DNA from: Cohnella endophytica
GTDB taxonomy: Bacteria > Bacillota > Bacilli > Paenibacillales > Paenibacillaceae
NCBI RefSeq assembly: GCF_003628305.1
Contig: NZ_RBZM01000004.1
Location: forward strand, 496,001-560,000
Length of the DNA stretch: 64,000 nt
Reading direction: 5' to 3'
Shown here: piece after piece, positions 27,954 through 36,477 of the stretch
How positions within the stretch are numbered: position 1 is the first letter of the stretch
How the letters are laid out: the number at the start of each line of letters is the position of its first letter
Translations under genes and position numbers: made by a program
The notes under the pieces: generated by a model
The model's input: the letters and a program-made list of their open reading frames with translations, nothing else
What the model was told of the DNA's origin: nothing
The model's database searches: none

Positions 27954-27984
27954 AGCTTATCACTTCAAGTTAACTTGAAGTCAA
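27954..27984 (-). promoter_or_regulatory. arsB promoter with SoxR-box-like operator and 19-bp spacer
   Basis: On the minus strand TTGACT (27984-27979) is followed by a 19-base spacer and TAAGCT (27959-27954). A perfect 20-base palindrome ACTTCAAGTTAACTTGAAGT (27962-27981) fills the spacer. Its core TCAAGTTAACTTGA equals the core of the E. coli SoxR box, and the 19-base spacer is the MerR-family design in which the regulator twists the promoter. The regulator gene lies just on the other side. Confidence 0.8.
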
Positions 27985-27997
27985 GGGGGACTTGTGA

Positions 27998-28381
27998 ATG
28001 TTATCCATTGGTGAAGTGGCCGAGAAGAGCGGTACTGCGACTTCGGCTCTGCGGTATTATGAAGAGATCGGTTTGATTCCGCCTCCAGCGCGACAAAGCG
28101 GCAGAAGGGTGTATTCGGAAGACATTCTTGGCCGATTAGATACGATTAAGCTTGCTCAGAGCGCCGGATTTCAAATCCAGGAGATTAAGCAACTTCTAGA
28201 CGGATTCGATTCCAACGTTCCGCCATCTGAGCGATGGAAGGTCATGGCACGGAAGAAACAGGAGGAGCTTGAATCGAAAATCAATCAGATGACGAAAATG
28301 CGGACGATCTTGGCGAAGAGCTTGGATTGCGATTGTCTATCGTGGGAAGAATGCTTCGCGGATAATATTAAGAAGGATTGA
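27998..28381 (+). CDS. MerR-family regulator, SoxR-like with three C-terminal cysteines
   Basis: A 127-residue regulator with the MerR helix-turn-helix LSIGEVAEKSGTATSALRYYEEIGLI, wing RVYSEDI and a long dimerisation helix. The C-terminus carries DCDCLSWEEC, matching the last three cysteines of the SoxR [2Fe-2S] site (C-x2-C-x-C-x5-C); the first is Ser here. It could hold a modified cluster or bind arsenite/metal through three thiolates. AAGGGGG precedes the ATG. Its position next to a SoxR-box-like promoter indicates that it controls arsB-arsC and itself. Confidence 0.88.
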   Translation: MLSIGEVAEKSGTATSALRYYEEIGLIPPPARQSGRRVYSEDILGRLDTIKLAQSAGFQIQEIKQLLDGFDSNVPPSERWKVMARKKQEELESKINQMTKMRTILAKSLDCDCLSWEECFADNIKKD

Positions 28382-28433
28382 ATCGTAAGTATTCTGTTGA
28401 TCAAACGTTAGTTAAGTCAGCCCTCTCGATAGA

Positions 28434-28703
28434 TTAAGAAATGCTTCCTAGGAGTGCTCGAATGATCTGGCTGAGTAATAATAGAAGTGGAAGAAACAAA
28501 AAAAATAAAATTAAAAAGCCGCTTCTCTTAGCTTTCCCATCAACTCGAGCAGCTGCGTCATCGCCACAACTGCATAGTACCTTTGGCGACAGCTCATAAC
28601 CAAAAGATGCTTCTGCAAAGTTACCTTTAAGGACGATGTGTTTCATCCCGCATGAAGAACACTCGAGTTCAAGATTACCATTTGTTACTGCTATGTATTT
28701 CAA
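28434..28703 (-). CDS. Small membrane protein with a Cys-rich head (89 aa)
   Basis: TTG start with TAGGAGG eight bases upstream. Residues 15-18 are CSSC, a second CSC lies near 44-46, and the C-terminal third is a hydrophobic helix (LILFFLFLPLLLLLSQII). This suggests a zinc-ribbon head anchored to the membrane. It is convergent with the merR gene. No family recognised. Confidence 0.65.
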   Translation of the reverse strand: MKYIAVTNGNLELECSSCGMKHIVLKGNFAEASFGYELSPKVLCSCGDDAAARVDGKAKRSGFLILFFLFLPLLLLLSQIIRALLGSIS

Positions 28704-28821
28704 ATGAAGTGCCTCCTATTTTAAAAAATAGAATTCTTGTTCGCTTGATCATTTTTATTCTACTTAAAATACTTTAAGTCATAATTCGACAAACTCTGGA
28801 AACTTCCTTCATAAATTGATC

Positions 28822-28865
28822 AATAACAAAGAGCCTAGCTTTAATTAGCCGGGCTCTTTGTTATT
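28822..28865 (-). terminator. Terminator after the 48-residue gene
   Basis: AATAACAAAGAGCC pairs with GGCTCTTTGTTATT; T-rich on both sides, so possibly bidirectional. Confidence 0.75.
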
Positions 28866-28882
28866 ACTATGATGGGAGAGTT

Positions 28883-29029
28883 TCAATCGGGATTTGTCCG
28901 GAATTCTTCTTCCATAATCTCTTGAAGATTGTCGGACTGTTCGGGGTCATTGGCCATGTCAGCCGCAAGCTCTGCAATTTGTTCTTCGTAAGTGTGATTT
29001 TCTAGATCATCGATGTTTCTTTCGGTCAT
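28883..29029 (-). CDS. Small acidic protein of unknown function (48 aa)
   Basis: GGAGACTTTCCT precedes the ATG. The product is highly acidic (starts MTERNIDDLENHTYEEQIAE, ends EEEFRTNPD) and predicted helical, with no membrane segment. A strong terminator follows the stop. No family recognised. Confidence 0.55.
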   Translation of the reverse strand: MTERNIDDLENHTYEEQIAELAADMANDPEQSDNLQEIMEEEFRTNPD

Positions 29030-29582
29030 AGGAAAGTCTCCTTTGAGGGGGTTCAACATCAATAATCATTTGCTTAAGGTTTGCTTTTTATTCTAGGGAA
29101 GCCGAATACGCCGCTTTGTATGGGGGGGGACGGATATTAAGCAGATCTAACAAATACCCGCCATCTCATCTTACCTGGATTTATCTATTACGTTGCAACA
29201 ATAAGAATCCGCTGATAGTGGAAGTCCTTTTACTAAACACAATTTTGAAACCAACATCATGGTCTAATAGGCATGCTAAGGCTGTGCTAAGCAATGCATT
29301 GTGTTTCAAATCAGCCGTACACGGTCGAGCATTTCCGATGACTCTAGCAGCAATAATCCTACGAGCAGAACCGGGAACCAGAGGGTTTCTTGTCCAACTT
29401 ATCAAAACCAAATCAGGTTGGGGAATAGCTTTTACACTTACCACGCATTATCGCCTCATTTCTTTTAGCTACCCTATATTAAATGCGAAGTAGATAATAG
29501 AGGTGCTAATTAAAAGGCGGAGTAAACCTAAGGTAGCTGTACAGGGTTTTTACAAAAAGCGAGTAGGAGGGGAGAGATATAG

Positions 29583-29660
29583 TTGAAAGGAAAGAGTTAC
29601 GGAGCAACGGATAATTACGAGGATAAGCTAATGCTTTTCATGGAACGCTTCAGGGATTGA
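29583..29660 (+). CDS. Possible 25-residue peptide
   Basis: TTG start ten bases after AGGAGGGG; product starts MKGKSYGATDNYEDK and ends MERFRD. The ribosome binding site is strong, but the frame is very short and could be the relic of a longer gene. Confidence 0.25.
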   Translation: MKGKSYGATDNYEDKLMLFMERFRD

Positions 29661-29691
29661 GTTTCCGGGTCAAAAGTACGCAGGAAAGAGA

Positions 29692-29725
29692 ATAAAAAAG
29701 AGAGCCCTATAGTTCTAAGGCTCTC
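29692..29725 (-). terminator. Terminator of tRNA-Val (minus strand)
   Basis: GAGAGCC/GGCTCTC stem with six T following on the minus strand. Confidence 0.8.
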
Positions 29726-29738
29726 GGTCGCTTATGTA

Positions 29739-29814
29739 TGGTGATCTGAACAGGGATCGAACCTGTGACCCCCACCCTGTCAAGATGGTGCTCTCCCAGC
29801 TGAGCTATCAGATC
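29739..29814 (-). tRNA. tRNA-Val (GAC)
   Basis: A 76-base cloverleaf with acceptor GATCTGA/TCAGATC, discriminator A, encoded CCA and anticodon loop TTGACAG. The anticodon is GAC (Val), not GTC (Asp). It stands alone with its own terminator. Confidence 0.92.
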
Positions 29815-30015
29815 ATGTTTGTTTTAGTGTTCGTATTTCAGCGGCGACAAGAGATATCATACCAAGTTGGGAATGCGAAGTCAACACTTTTCCTAAAATT
29901 ATTTTAGTTTATTGTACGCCTAGCTTTCGTGCCCTTTATTCCCGGCGAATGGTGATGTTTCTCGTTATGGAAACGTACACATGGTAGTAGCGGTAATTAG
30001 CGGGAGGAGCGGACC

Positions 30016-30210
30016 ATGAGAGAAGCGGTTTTGCTGTTCATATGGTTGGTCGGGCTATTCGGCTTAATCGGAGGAGTTCTGGTTGCAGTCGCCCGATTCG
30101 TGAAGAAGGACTCCATGAATTACGACAAACGCTTTACTTGGGCGGCGTTCTCGTTATGGGGGAATAGCCGGAACGAGAATACGACGAATACTCCCGGGCA
30201 AGACGAATAA
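30016..30210 (+). CDS. Small membrane protein of unknown function (64 aa)
   Basis: CGGGAGGAGC lies close before the ATG. An N-terminal hydrophobic helix (VLLFIWLVGLFGLIGGVLVA) is followed by a basic then polar tail ending NTPGQDE. No family recognised. It precedes and faces the other tiny membrane gene at 30274. Confidence 0.6.
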   Translation: MREAVLLFIWLVGLFGLIGGVLVAVARFVKKDSMNYDKRFTWAAFSLWGNSRNENTTNTPGQDE

Positions 30211-30273
30211 ACGGATACGTATATCAAAAGGGTGACTTCATGCCATACGGCCGAACGTCACCCCGGGAGCGAT

Positions 30274-30381
30274 TTATTCTTCTTCATCCCATTTGCGGGA
30301 GTAGGCTTTCTTAGTGGCCCAAAGTACGACCCAAATAAGCAGGGCCGCGATAATGCCGCCGATGATAAACGTAGTTAACAA
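30274..30381 (-). CDS. Tiny membrane protein (35 aa)
   Basis: TTG start ten bases after AAAGGA. One hydrophobic helix (TTFIIGGIIAALLIWVVLWA) is followed by a basic and then acidic tail (TKKAYSRKWDEEE). It lies directly downstream of the MBL hydrolase gene on the same strand and may be co-transcribed. Unknown function. Confidence 0.55.
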   Translation of the reverse strand: MLTTFIIGGIIAALLIWVVLWATKKAYSRKWDEEE

Positions 30382-30430
30382 TGCGATGTCGTCCTTTCAT
30401 GCTTTGTCTACATCCCATTTTACCTTATCG

Positions 30431-31177
30431 TTAGGCAAAAGTTAATCCGTCCCACTCATATACCCGATGCTGTTCGACAAATCGCATCGCTCCGGTACGT
30501 CCGACGAACTCCGGTTGGTCGTCCCCGTAATGCATTAGGAACGTACGCTCTTGAATGGGCAACGGCAAAGTCAAAAGCTGCGGCAAAGACGCATGTACGA
30601 CGCCCGGAGGGTGCAACTGGCAATCGTGGAACAGCGCCTGAACTCCCCGGTCATGAACGAGAGAATGAAGCAAGTCCGGATCGAAAACCATGTCCGCAGA
30701 ATAGAAAAAGGTATCGTTAAACAGCAACGAATAGCTAGGCTTGTTCGGAATATGCGGAGTTAGCATCAATTCTACGCTTAAGCCGGGCAGGAGCTCATGA
30801 GTCGTGTCCGCCGCGAGAGGACGAACGTCGAAGTAATCGGATAACGTATCGGCGGGGTCTTGCTGAAGGCCTCCTCTTAAGGAATGCTCCCATAACGTAT
30901 CGATTAACGTATCCGCGATATATAGGATCGGCTTGCGGCCGAAAACGAATTTCGATTGAAAAGCGAACTCTTCCATTCCCCCGATATGGTCGGCATGGAT
31001 GTGCGTTAGCAATACGGCGTCGATCTCGCCGAAGTTGTAACCAAGCTCGTGAAGCGCTTTGGGGGCGGTAATCCCGCAGTCGACCAGTAGGTTGCGGCCA
31101 TTCGCTTTAAGCAATGCGTTATTGTTGTTGAAGGCTTTGGCGAAGGCGCTTCCCGTACCCAACATCTGAATTTTCAA
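30431..31177 (-). CDS. MBL-fold metallo-hydrolase
   Basis: A 248-residue metallo-beta-lactamase-fold protein. The metal motif HIHADH is in LLTHIHADHIGG, with later His residues at THELLPG, PHIP and FLMHYGDD; DCG in LLVDCGI is the usual preceding element. It resembles the RNase Z/PqqB-like branch. A TTG at 31177 after AGGGGG is preferred; an upstream extension is not protein-like. Substrate unknown. Confidence 0.82.
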   Translation of the reverse strand: MKIQMLGTGSAFAKAFNNNNALLKANGRNLLVDCGITAPKALHELGYNFGEIDAVLLTHIHADHIGGMEEFAFQSKFVFGRKPILYIADTLIDTLWEHSLRGGLQQDPADTLSDYFDVRPLAADTTHELLPGLSVELMLTPHIPNKPSYSLLFNDTFFYSADMVFDPDLLHSLVHDRGVQALFHDCQLHPPGVVHASLPQLLTLPLPIQERTFLMHYGDDQPEFVGRTGAMRFVEQHRVYEWDGLTFA

Positions 31178-31366
31178 TTCGAAACCCCCTAAACATGGAT
31201 GACATTGTTTGACGTAAATCACTTTACCCAATGTACCATAATTTACCTCGTTAAGGTAGAAGGCCACTGAAAAAAGCTATCGGACCATTGTGGCGGTATG
31301 GGCGCTTGGCGCATAGGCTGTGAGGGAGTTATTCTCTCCGATGCGCGAAGCGAAAGGAAGATCACG

Positions 31367-31567
31367 ATGGCGAAGGCGGCGAAGAAAAAAAAGAAGGTAC
31401 ACTCTGAGCGACAACGGCCTCAAATGAAAATCGTAACGTCCGACACGTGCGCGGTTTGCAAAACGCCATGCAAACGCGGCTTGGACTATTTAGCGAAAAT
31501 GAGAATTCCTGGAGCGTCAGGCAACGGCGTACCGTGCGTGTTAACGCTGCCGGGACGCAAGCCTTAA
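31367..31567 (+). CDS. Small basic Cys-containing protein (66 aa)
   Basis: AAAGGAAG precedes the ATG. It begins with a lysine run (MAKAAKKKKKVHSERQ) and has CAVCKTPC near residues 28-33 and a further Cys near the end, as in small zinc-binding, possibly nucleic-acid-binding proteins. Family not recognised. Confidence 0.6.
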   Translation: MAKAAKKKKKVHSERQRPQMKIVTSDTCAVCKTPCKRGLDYLAKMRIPGASGNGVPCVLTLPGRKP

Positions 31568-31735
31568 GAAGCGCAAGCGGGCAATAAGGCATGGAAACTT
31601 TCATTTCCCAGGCAAGCGCATACTTCGTCAGATTGCGACATGAAAAATTTTTCATTTCCTGCGCAACTTTCCGCTCGACCGTCGGTATAACCCAATACAG
31701 ACAAGTAAGTGAGTCGGTGAAGACGGAGGATGCTG

Positions 31736-32317
31736 ATGATGAAGGTCCGTAAACTCGTTCTATTAACATTAGCTTTTAGTTTGATTTTCGGTAGCGTGGC
31801 TTATGCCGCCGATTCCGCTACGCAGAAGTTGCGCTTATGGATAAATAAGAAGTCCGAGTCCTCCGGCGTGGTTGCCGTGGATAACAAGACGTATATTTCG
31901 ACCGACATCGTATCCGACAAGCTCCAAGCGATCGTGATCAAGGACGATAACAAAGTCGTGATATACAAGCCTAACGTCAACATGCTTACGAGCAAAAATG
32001 ACGGTTCCATCTTCGGCGACGTTCCGCAAGGCAAGAAAGTGAAATTCAATACGTTTATTCAAGTCGACTCGTTAAAAGTCGATATCAGCGCGTTGAAGCT
32101 TACGATCGCGGACCCCTACGGAGACGAAACGCTTGTCGAGACGCGCAAATCCGGCGACGACGATTTTCCGGACGGCAAGGACAACTACTGGATTACGATG
32201 AAAGATATTTCCTACATCTTTGACTCTGCCGGGTTGTACACTCTCCGTTTCTGGATGAAGCCCGCCGGAGAATCCTCGTTCCAGGTCGTGGCCGAGAAGA
32301 CGATTACTTCCAAATAA
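31736..32317 (+). CDS. Secreted protein with copper-amine-oxidase-N-like domain
   Basis: About 193 residues. The signal peptide is MMKVRKLVLLTLAFSLIFGS ending near AYAADS. The next part (KLRLWINKKSE, VDNKTYISTDIVSDKL, KVVIYKPNVNM) resembles the Cu_amine_oxidN1/stalk domain common in Paenibacillus secreted proteins. The C-terminal half looks like an immunoglobulin-like domain (KLTIADPYGDE, AGLYTLRFW). The start was set by GGAGG six bases before 31736. A terminator follows. Confidence 0.7.
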   Translation: MMKVRKLVLLTLAFSLIFGSVAYAADSATQKLRLWINKKSESSGVVAVDNKTYISTDIVSDKLQAIVIKDDNKVVIYKPNVNMLTSKNDGSIFGDVPQGKKVKFNTFIQVDSLKVDISALKLTIADPYGDETLVETRKSGDDDFPDGKDNYWITMKDISYIFDSAGLYTLRFWMKPAGESSFQVVAEKTITSK

Positions 32318-32335
32318 TCCAGAGGATCCACTTAA

Positions 32336-32368
32336 CGCCCGTTCCCGCAAGCCGGAACGGGCGTTTTT
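32336..32368 (+). terminator. Terminator after the secreted protein gene
   Basis: CGCCCGTTCC/GGAACGGGCG stem, eight-base loop, TTTTT. Confidence 0.9.
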
Positions 32369-32441
32369 CGTTTGACCCCCGATAACGGAAATGTTACGAT
32401 ACGTGAGTAGGTAAATTCAACCGATTGAACGGAGGTTCGCC

Positions 32442-32738
32442 ATGAGCGATCATGTCCACGACGAGAATTGCGAACATGACCACGACGAAGCCGTATTTAT
32501 CGTAACGGACGAAGACGGCAACGAACACGAGATGGTTCTCGTGTATACATTCGAATCCAATGATCGTGCATATGCCGTTTTGTTGGACCGTAACGATCCA
32601 GAAGATGACGGCGTCATTTTCCGCGTCGAAGAAGAGGGCGAGGACGAAATCCTCGTCAACATCGAAGACGATCAAGAATGGGAAACGGTCATGAAGGTAT
32701 ATGAAGAGCTTGCTGCCCTTGAGAACGATAACGGGTAA
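32442..32738 (+). CDS. DUF1292 family protein (YrzB-like)
   Basis: A 98-residue acidic protein. IVTDEDGNEHEMVLVYTFE and YAVLLDRNDPEDD are the DUF1292 signature. A His/Asp/Glu-rich head (HVHDENCEHDHDE) may bind metal. CGGAGG precedes the ATG. In Bacillus this family member sits beside yrrK and yrzL; that context is absent here. Role unknown. Confidence 0.85.
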   Translation: MSDHVHDENCEHDHDEAVFIVTDEDGNEHEMVLVYTFESNDRAYAVLLDRNDPEDDGVIFRVEEEGEDEILVNIEDDQEWETVMKVYEELAALENDNG

Positions 32739-32767
32739 TCAAGCCGGCAATAACGTCGCAAGAACGA

Positions 32768-32812
32768 AAGCAGCAGTCGAGTCCCCGCAAAGCGGACCCG
32801 ACTGCTGCTTTT
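32768..32812 (+). terminator. Terminator between convergent DUF1292 and DUF1885 genes
   Basis: AAGCAGCAGTCG/CGACTGCTGCTT with an inner GTCC/GGAC and a TTTT tail on the plus strand. Confidence 0.8.
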
Positions 32813-32823
32813 AAGTTTGGTTA

Positions 32824-33243
32824 TTATTTGCGTGGATTAAAGTAGATCGTCCGCCCGTTGAACATTTTAACTTCCGCCTGTAGTTGTTTGCCGATCCATT
32901 TGCACAATTCATTCGCCTTGGCTTTGTCGCCATGCGTAGAATCGTTAGGAAGGACGAGATGGATGTAAGGGACGATAGATCCGTCTTCTTCGCGGGTACC
33001 CGTACCGACGACGATGTACCGATAAAGAGGATTAATTCCCTTCAGATAGAACCATTGATCCTGTGCTTCAGGCTTACTCTCGATGCTGTAAGGGAATGCT
33101 GCTTCCGCGTAATCCCAGCCCAGCTGTCGGCCGGTTAAAGTCATCTGCTCCTTGTAATGGCCCAGTTGCTCCTTTACGCCGTTCAAGTCGATCTCGGCTA
33201 CGGCAGAGCCTTGCACGAGAGATATGTAAGCGCTTTGACTCAT
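32824..33243 (-). CDS. DUF1885 family protein
   Basis: A 139-residue cytoplasmic protein; MSQSAYISLV at the start, LPNDSTHGDKAKANE and MFNGRTIYFNPRK at the end fit DUF1885, a PPIase-like-fold family of Bacilli. The ATG at 33243 follows GGAGGTGG. Function unknown. Confidence 0.78.
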   Translation of the reverse strand: MSQSAYISLVQGSAVAEIDLNGVKEQLGHYKEQMTLTGRQLGWDYAEAAFPYSIESKPEAQDQWFYLKGINPLYRYIVVGTGTREEDGSIVPYIHLVLPNDSTHGDKAKANELCKWIGKQLQAEVKMFNGRTIYFNPRK

Positions 33244-33333
33244 CGGGTTCCACCTCCACGCCCATGATAGCATTTCCCCGATCGGTTGGCAACGGGTTCC
33301 AGCAACAGTCGGGACGCCGCCGTCAGCGGATCG

Positions 33334-33365
33334 AAAAAGCGCCTATTCCCATAGGGAACAGGCGC
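33334..33365 (-). terminator. Terminator of the decarboxylase gene (minus strand)
   Basis: GCGCCTGTTCCC/GGGAATAGGCGC stem (one G-T pair) with five T on the minus strand. Confidence 0.85.
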
Positions 33366-33372
33366 AAGAAAG

Positions 33373-34845
33373 TTACGAGATTGCCGTTTCTTCCATAATT
33401 ACTTTGACGTTCGTTACGGACCTGTCTTCCGGACCTTTAACGGGGAGACCGACTTCCAAATGATCTGCGATATAATCGATATTCTCCTGGGAGATCACTT
33501 CGCCCGGCAGCAAGATCGGAATACCCGGAGGGTATACGTAGATGAACTCGGCGATAATCCGGCCGGCGGATTCCCTGAAAGGAACGAGCTCCGTTTCTCC
33601 GTAGAACGCGTCCCTTGGAGTTAATGCCAGGTGGGGAATTTCCGGAATTTTGACTACGACCTCCGGAATTTCTTTGTCATCCGCATGGTAGGCATCGGCC
33701 ATCGCTTGCAGTGCTTCTATGAGTATGCCGATCGACTCCTCGTTGTCGCCCGGCGTGATCAAGCACAAAATGTTGTACATATCGCTAAGCTCGACTTCGA
33801 GACGGTAATGCTCGCGCAACCAATTTTCCGCGTCGTAACCGGTAATGCCCAGATGACGAACGTGAATGGCCAACTTAGTCGGATCGTAATCGTACGTCGC
33901 TTCATCGCCAAGAATTTCTTCGCCGAAGCTGTACAAACCTTCGATCCGGTTAACCGCCTCGCGGGCTTTCAAGGCCAGTCTCAGCGTTCTTTCCGCAATT
34001 TCTTTGCCGTGCATGGCAAGCTGGCGTCTAGCGGTGTCCAAGGAAGCGAGCAACGGATAGGAAGTCGAAGTGGTCATGAGCAAGCTCAGAATCGTCTGAA
34101 CGCGTTGGGGATTGACCAGGCCCTTGCGAATATTCAGGATGGAGCTCTGGGTCATCGACCCTCCGAGCTTGTGAATGCTCGTAGCGGCCATGTCGGCTCC
34201 TGCTTGCATGGCGGATAGTGGCAAGTTTTCCGAAAAATGAATCAGCGCACCGTGGGCCTCGTCTACGAGCACAGGAATGTCGTATTCATGTACTAGGTCG
34301 ACGATTTCTTTCAAATGCGTGCATACACCGTAATAGGTCGGGTTGATAACGAGCACCGCGGCTGCGTCGGGGTGGCGTTCAAGCGCCCTGCGAACGGAGC
34401 GAGTCGTGACGCCGTGGTCGATCCCAAGGTTCGTATCGCGAACGGGCGAGAGAAACACGGGACGAGCTCCGGCGAAAATGATCGCGGACAAAATCGATTT
34501 ATGTACGTTGCGCGGGATAATGATTTTATCGCCGTGACCGCATACGGATAAGATCATCGTCATGATGGCGGTGCTTGTTCCTTGAACCGAGAAGTAAGTA
34601 GCATCCGCGCCGAAGGCGTCGGCGGCAAGCTGCTGGGCTTCAAGAATAACGCCGATCGGTTGATGCAAGTCATCAAGCGGAGCGATGTTGATCAAGTCGA
34701 TATCTAGAACGTTCTGGCCGATAAAGTCGCGGTACTCGGGATCCATTCCCACGCCTTTCTTATGACCTGGAATGTGGAATTGCACGGGATTCTGCTTCGC
34801 GTGGGAACGCAGCGCGTCGAATAACGGAGTACGATTATGATCCAT
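33373..34845 (-). CDS. Orn/Lys/Arg decarboxylase (SpeA/YaaO-like, PLP enzyme)
   Basis: A 490-residue fold-type I PLP enzyme. HIPGHKKG at the start, VQGTSTAIMTMILSV, DEAHGALIHFS and the PLP-lysine motif SIHKLGGSMTQSS are diagnostic of the Bacillus arginine/lysine decarboxylase group (SpeA, YaaO). It probably makes agmatine or cadaverine for polyamines; the exact amino acid cannot be read from sequence. AAAGGCAGGGA precedes the ATG. It diverges from an MFS pump gene. Confidence 0.9.
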   Translation of the reverse strand: MDHNRTPLFDALRSHAKQNPVQFHIPGHKKGVGMDPEYRDFIGQNVLDIDLINIAPLDDLHQPIGVILEAQQLAADAFGADATYFSVQGTSTAIMTMILSVCGHGDKIIIPRNVHKSILSAIIFAGARPVFLSPVRDTNLGIDHGVTTRSVRRALERHPDAAAVLVINPTYYGVCTHLKEIVDLVHEYDIPVLVDEAHGALIHFSENLPLSAMQAGADMAATSIHKLGGSMTQSSILNIRKGLVNPQRVQTILSLLMTTSTSYPLLASLDTARRQLAMHGKEIAERTLRLALKAREAVNRIEGLYSFGEEILGDEATYDYDPTKLAIHVRHLGITGYDAENWLREHYRLEVELSDMYNILCLITPGDNEESIGILIEALQAMADAYHADDKEIPEVVVKIPEIPHLALTPRDAFYGETELVPFRESAGRIIAEFIYVYPPGIPILLPGEVISQENIDYIADHLEVGLPVKGPEDRSVTNVKVIMEETAIS

Positions 34846-35106
34846 ATGGAGTTCCCTGCCTTTCTCGAACATACGTCGGATAGGTTTGAACGCTTAGTTC
34901 AAACAAGCATGAGTATAACAAAAATAGGGGGGAAATCAACCGCCGTAGGAACAATGTGTCCTCCATGCGAGCGATGTTGCCCAACTTGTCACCAAAACGT
35001 CAACAGAACGGATTTGGAACGAAGCCCCCGATATGCTACGATTATTTCATCGAATCGAGATTTAGATCAGTTTCGCAACGCAAATGACAGAGGAGAGACA
35101 ATTTCC

Positions 35107-36279
35107 GTGAAAAGCAAATTAGCTATCGTTGGACTTATGCTCTTTACGATTTTTATCGGATTCGGCATCATTATTCCCGTATTGCCTCAATTAGTGACGG
35201 AAGCCAGCAAAGAATCGGCGAACTGGCACACGGGGGCGATGCTCGCGATTTATTCCCTCATGTCTTTCCTGCTCAGTCCCGTATGGGGAGGACTGTCCGA
35301 GCGTATCGGGCGCCGGCCGGTCATCATGACGGGCGTTCTCGGATTCAGTATCAGCTTCCTCTTGTTCGGATTATCTGGCGATAACTTGGCGATCATGTAC
35401 GCTTCCCGTATATTGGGCGGTCTGTTCTCGGGGGCGGTCGTCTCATGCATCGTAGCCTACGTCGCGGACATAACGACCGAGAAGGAACGCACGAAAGGAA
35501 TGGCGGTCGTCGGGATGAGCATCGGACTCGGTTTCACTTTCGGACCCGGATTCGGCGGGTTCTTGAGCGAAATTCAGATCCATACCCCGTTCTATGCCGC
35601 CGCCGCGCTTTCGTTCCTCGTTTTCGTGGCCGCATGGTTCAAGCTTCCCGAATCTTTGCCGGCGGAACGCCGGGCATCCCAGGATTCGGCAAAGAGAGTA
35701 TCTCGCTGGACCGCGTTCCAGGGGCCGCTTAAATCGCTGTACGTGCTCGCATTTTTCGTTACGTTCTCGCTCGCCATTCTGGAAGCGACTCTTCAACTGT
35801 TCGGCATCGACAAATTCGGCGTTACCCCGCTGCAGATCGGAATGATGTTCTTTTTCTGCGGATTGGCGGGAGCGCTCGTGCAAGGCGGCTTCGTACGCAG
35901 GAAGGTGAAGAACGGTCAGGAAACCCGTTACATTGCCATCGGGTTGGTCATCTCCGCGATCGGTTTCTTCTTGCTCTTGACCGCTTCGAGTTGGGTCATT
36001 GCGACCGTGTACCTATGCGTGTTCGGAATCGGCAATTCGCTTATTAAGCCTTGCGTTACTTCGCTTATCACACAGAAGACGACGGTCGGACAAGGCATCG
36101 CCTCCGGGCTTAGCTCCTCGATGGATAGCTTGGGCCGAATCGTCGGGCCATTGCTGGGAGCGGCGTTGCTCGGCGCTACCTCATGGTTGCCGTTCGTCGT
36201 CTCGGGCGCATTATCCATCGCCGCGCTCGGATTGCTGGCTCAATTCCGTAGCAAAGTCCGTCAGAAGGCGCACGCATAA
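35107..36279 (+). CDS. MFS multidrug transporter (TetA/NorA-like)
   Basis: A 390-residue, twelve-helix major facilitator. Motif A GLSERIGRRPVI lies between helices 2 and 3, and motif C GLGFTFGPGFGGF in helix 5 marks a proton-coupled drug exporter. The GTG at 35107 follows GAGGAGAG; the open frame upstream is not protein-like. The terminator follows directly, so it is monocistronic. Confidence 0.87.
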   Translation: MKSKLAIVGLMLFTIFIGFGIIIPVLPQLVTEASKESANWHTGAMLAIYSLMSFLLSPVWGGLSERIGRRPVIMTGVLGFSISFLLFGLSGDNLAIMYASRILGGLFSGAVVSCIVAYVADITTEKERTKGMAVVGMSIGLGFTFGPGFGGFLSEIQIHTPFYAAAALSFLVFVAAWFKLPESLPAERRASQDSAKRVSRWTAFQGPLKSLYVLAFFVTFSLAILEATLQLFGIDKFGVTPLQIGMMFFFCGLAGALVQGGFVRRKVKNGQETRYIAIGLVISAIGFFLLLTASSWVIATVYLCVFGIGNSLIKPCVTSLITQKTTVGQGIASGLSSSMDSLGRIVGPLLGAALLGATSWLPFVVSGALSIAALGLLAQFRSKVRQKAHA

Positions 36280-36312
36280 CCGATAACCGACACCCTTCAT
36301 AAAGGAATGCAG

Positions 36313-36342
36313 AAAACCGGAGCCCATCGCTTCGGTTTTTTT
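36313..36342 (+). terminator. Terminator after the MFS gene
   Basis: AAAACCG/CGGTTTT short stem with TTTTTTT. Confidence 0.8.
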
Positions 36343-36421
36343 ACGTTCTATCAATTTGACTCAGCAGTTCATATTCCGTTCATAAATCCCCTTTATGATA
36401 AGAAGGGAATGATTTCCAAAA

Positions 36422-36477
36422 GCAGACTTCGGCAGGAAGTGGCATCAGACTTTAGTCTAGGTTGAAGTCCGGTCTGC
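36422..36477 (+). promoter_or_regulatory. Possible structured leader of the RND pump gene
   Basis: GCAGAC (36422-36427) pairs with GTCTGC (36472-36477). Inside are AGAC-TTTA-GTCT (36447-36458) and a competing GACTTC/GAAGTC pair. TATGAT lies about 30 bases upstream. This looks like a foldable 5' leader or operator, but I can name no class. Confidence 0.35.

Larger units (their letters stand above)
29033..29738. other. Gene-poor stretch with decayed-looking reading frames
   Basis: About 700 bases of lower GC than the neighbours. It contains an eight-G run (29122-29129) and overlapping open frames on both strands between 29116 and 29493 that lack ribosome binding sites and match nothing I know. 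The sequence resembles the remains of a lost gene. Its 3' part holds the possible tiny gene at 29583. Confidence 0.4.

Noticed and set aside
29116-29493. Plus-strand frame of 125 codons and minus-strand frame 29181-29444
   Set aside because: Neither has a ribosome binding site, a recognisable motif or a signal; kept only as a possible decayed region.
30230-30268. GGGTGAC/GTCACCC hairpin as terminator after the gene at 30016
   Set aside because: The stem is clear but no T tract follows on either strand, so I did not list it as a terminator.
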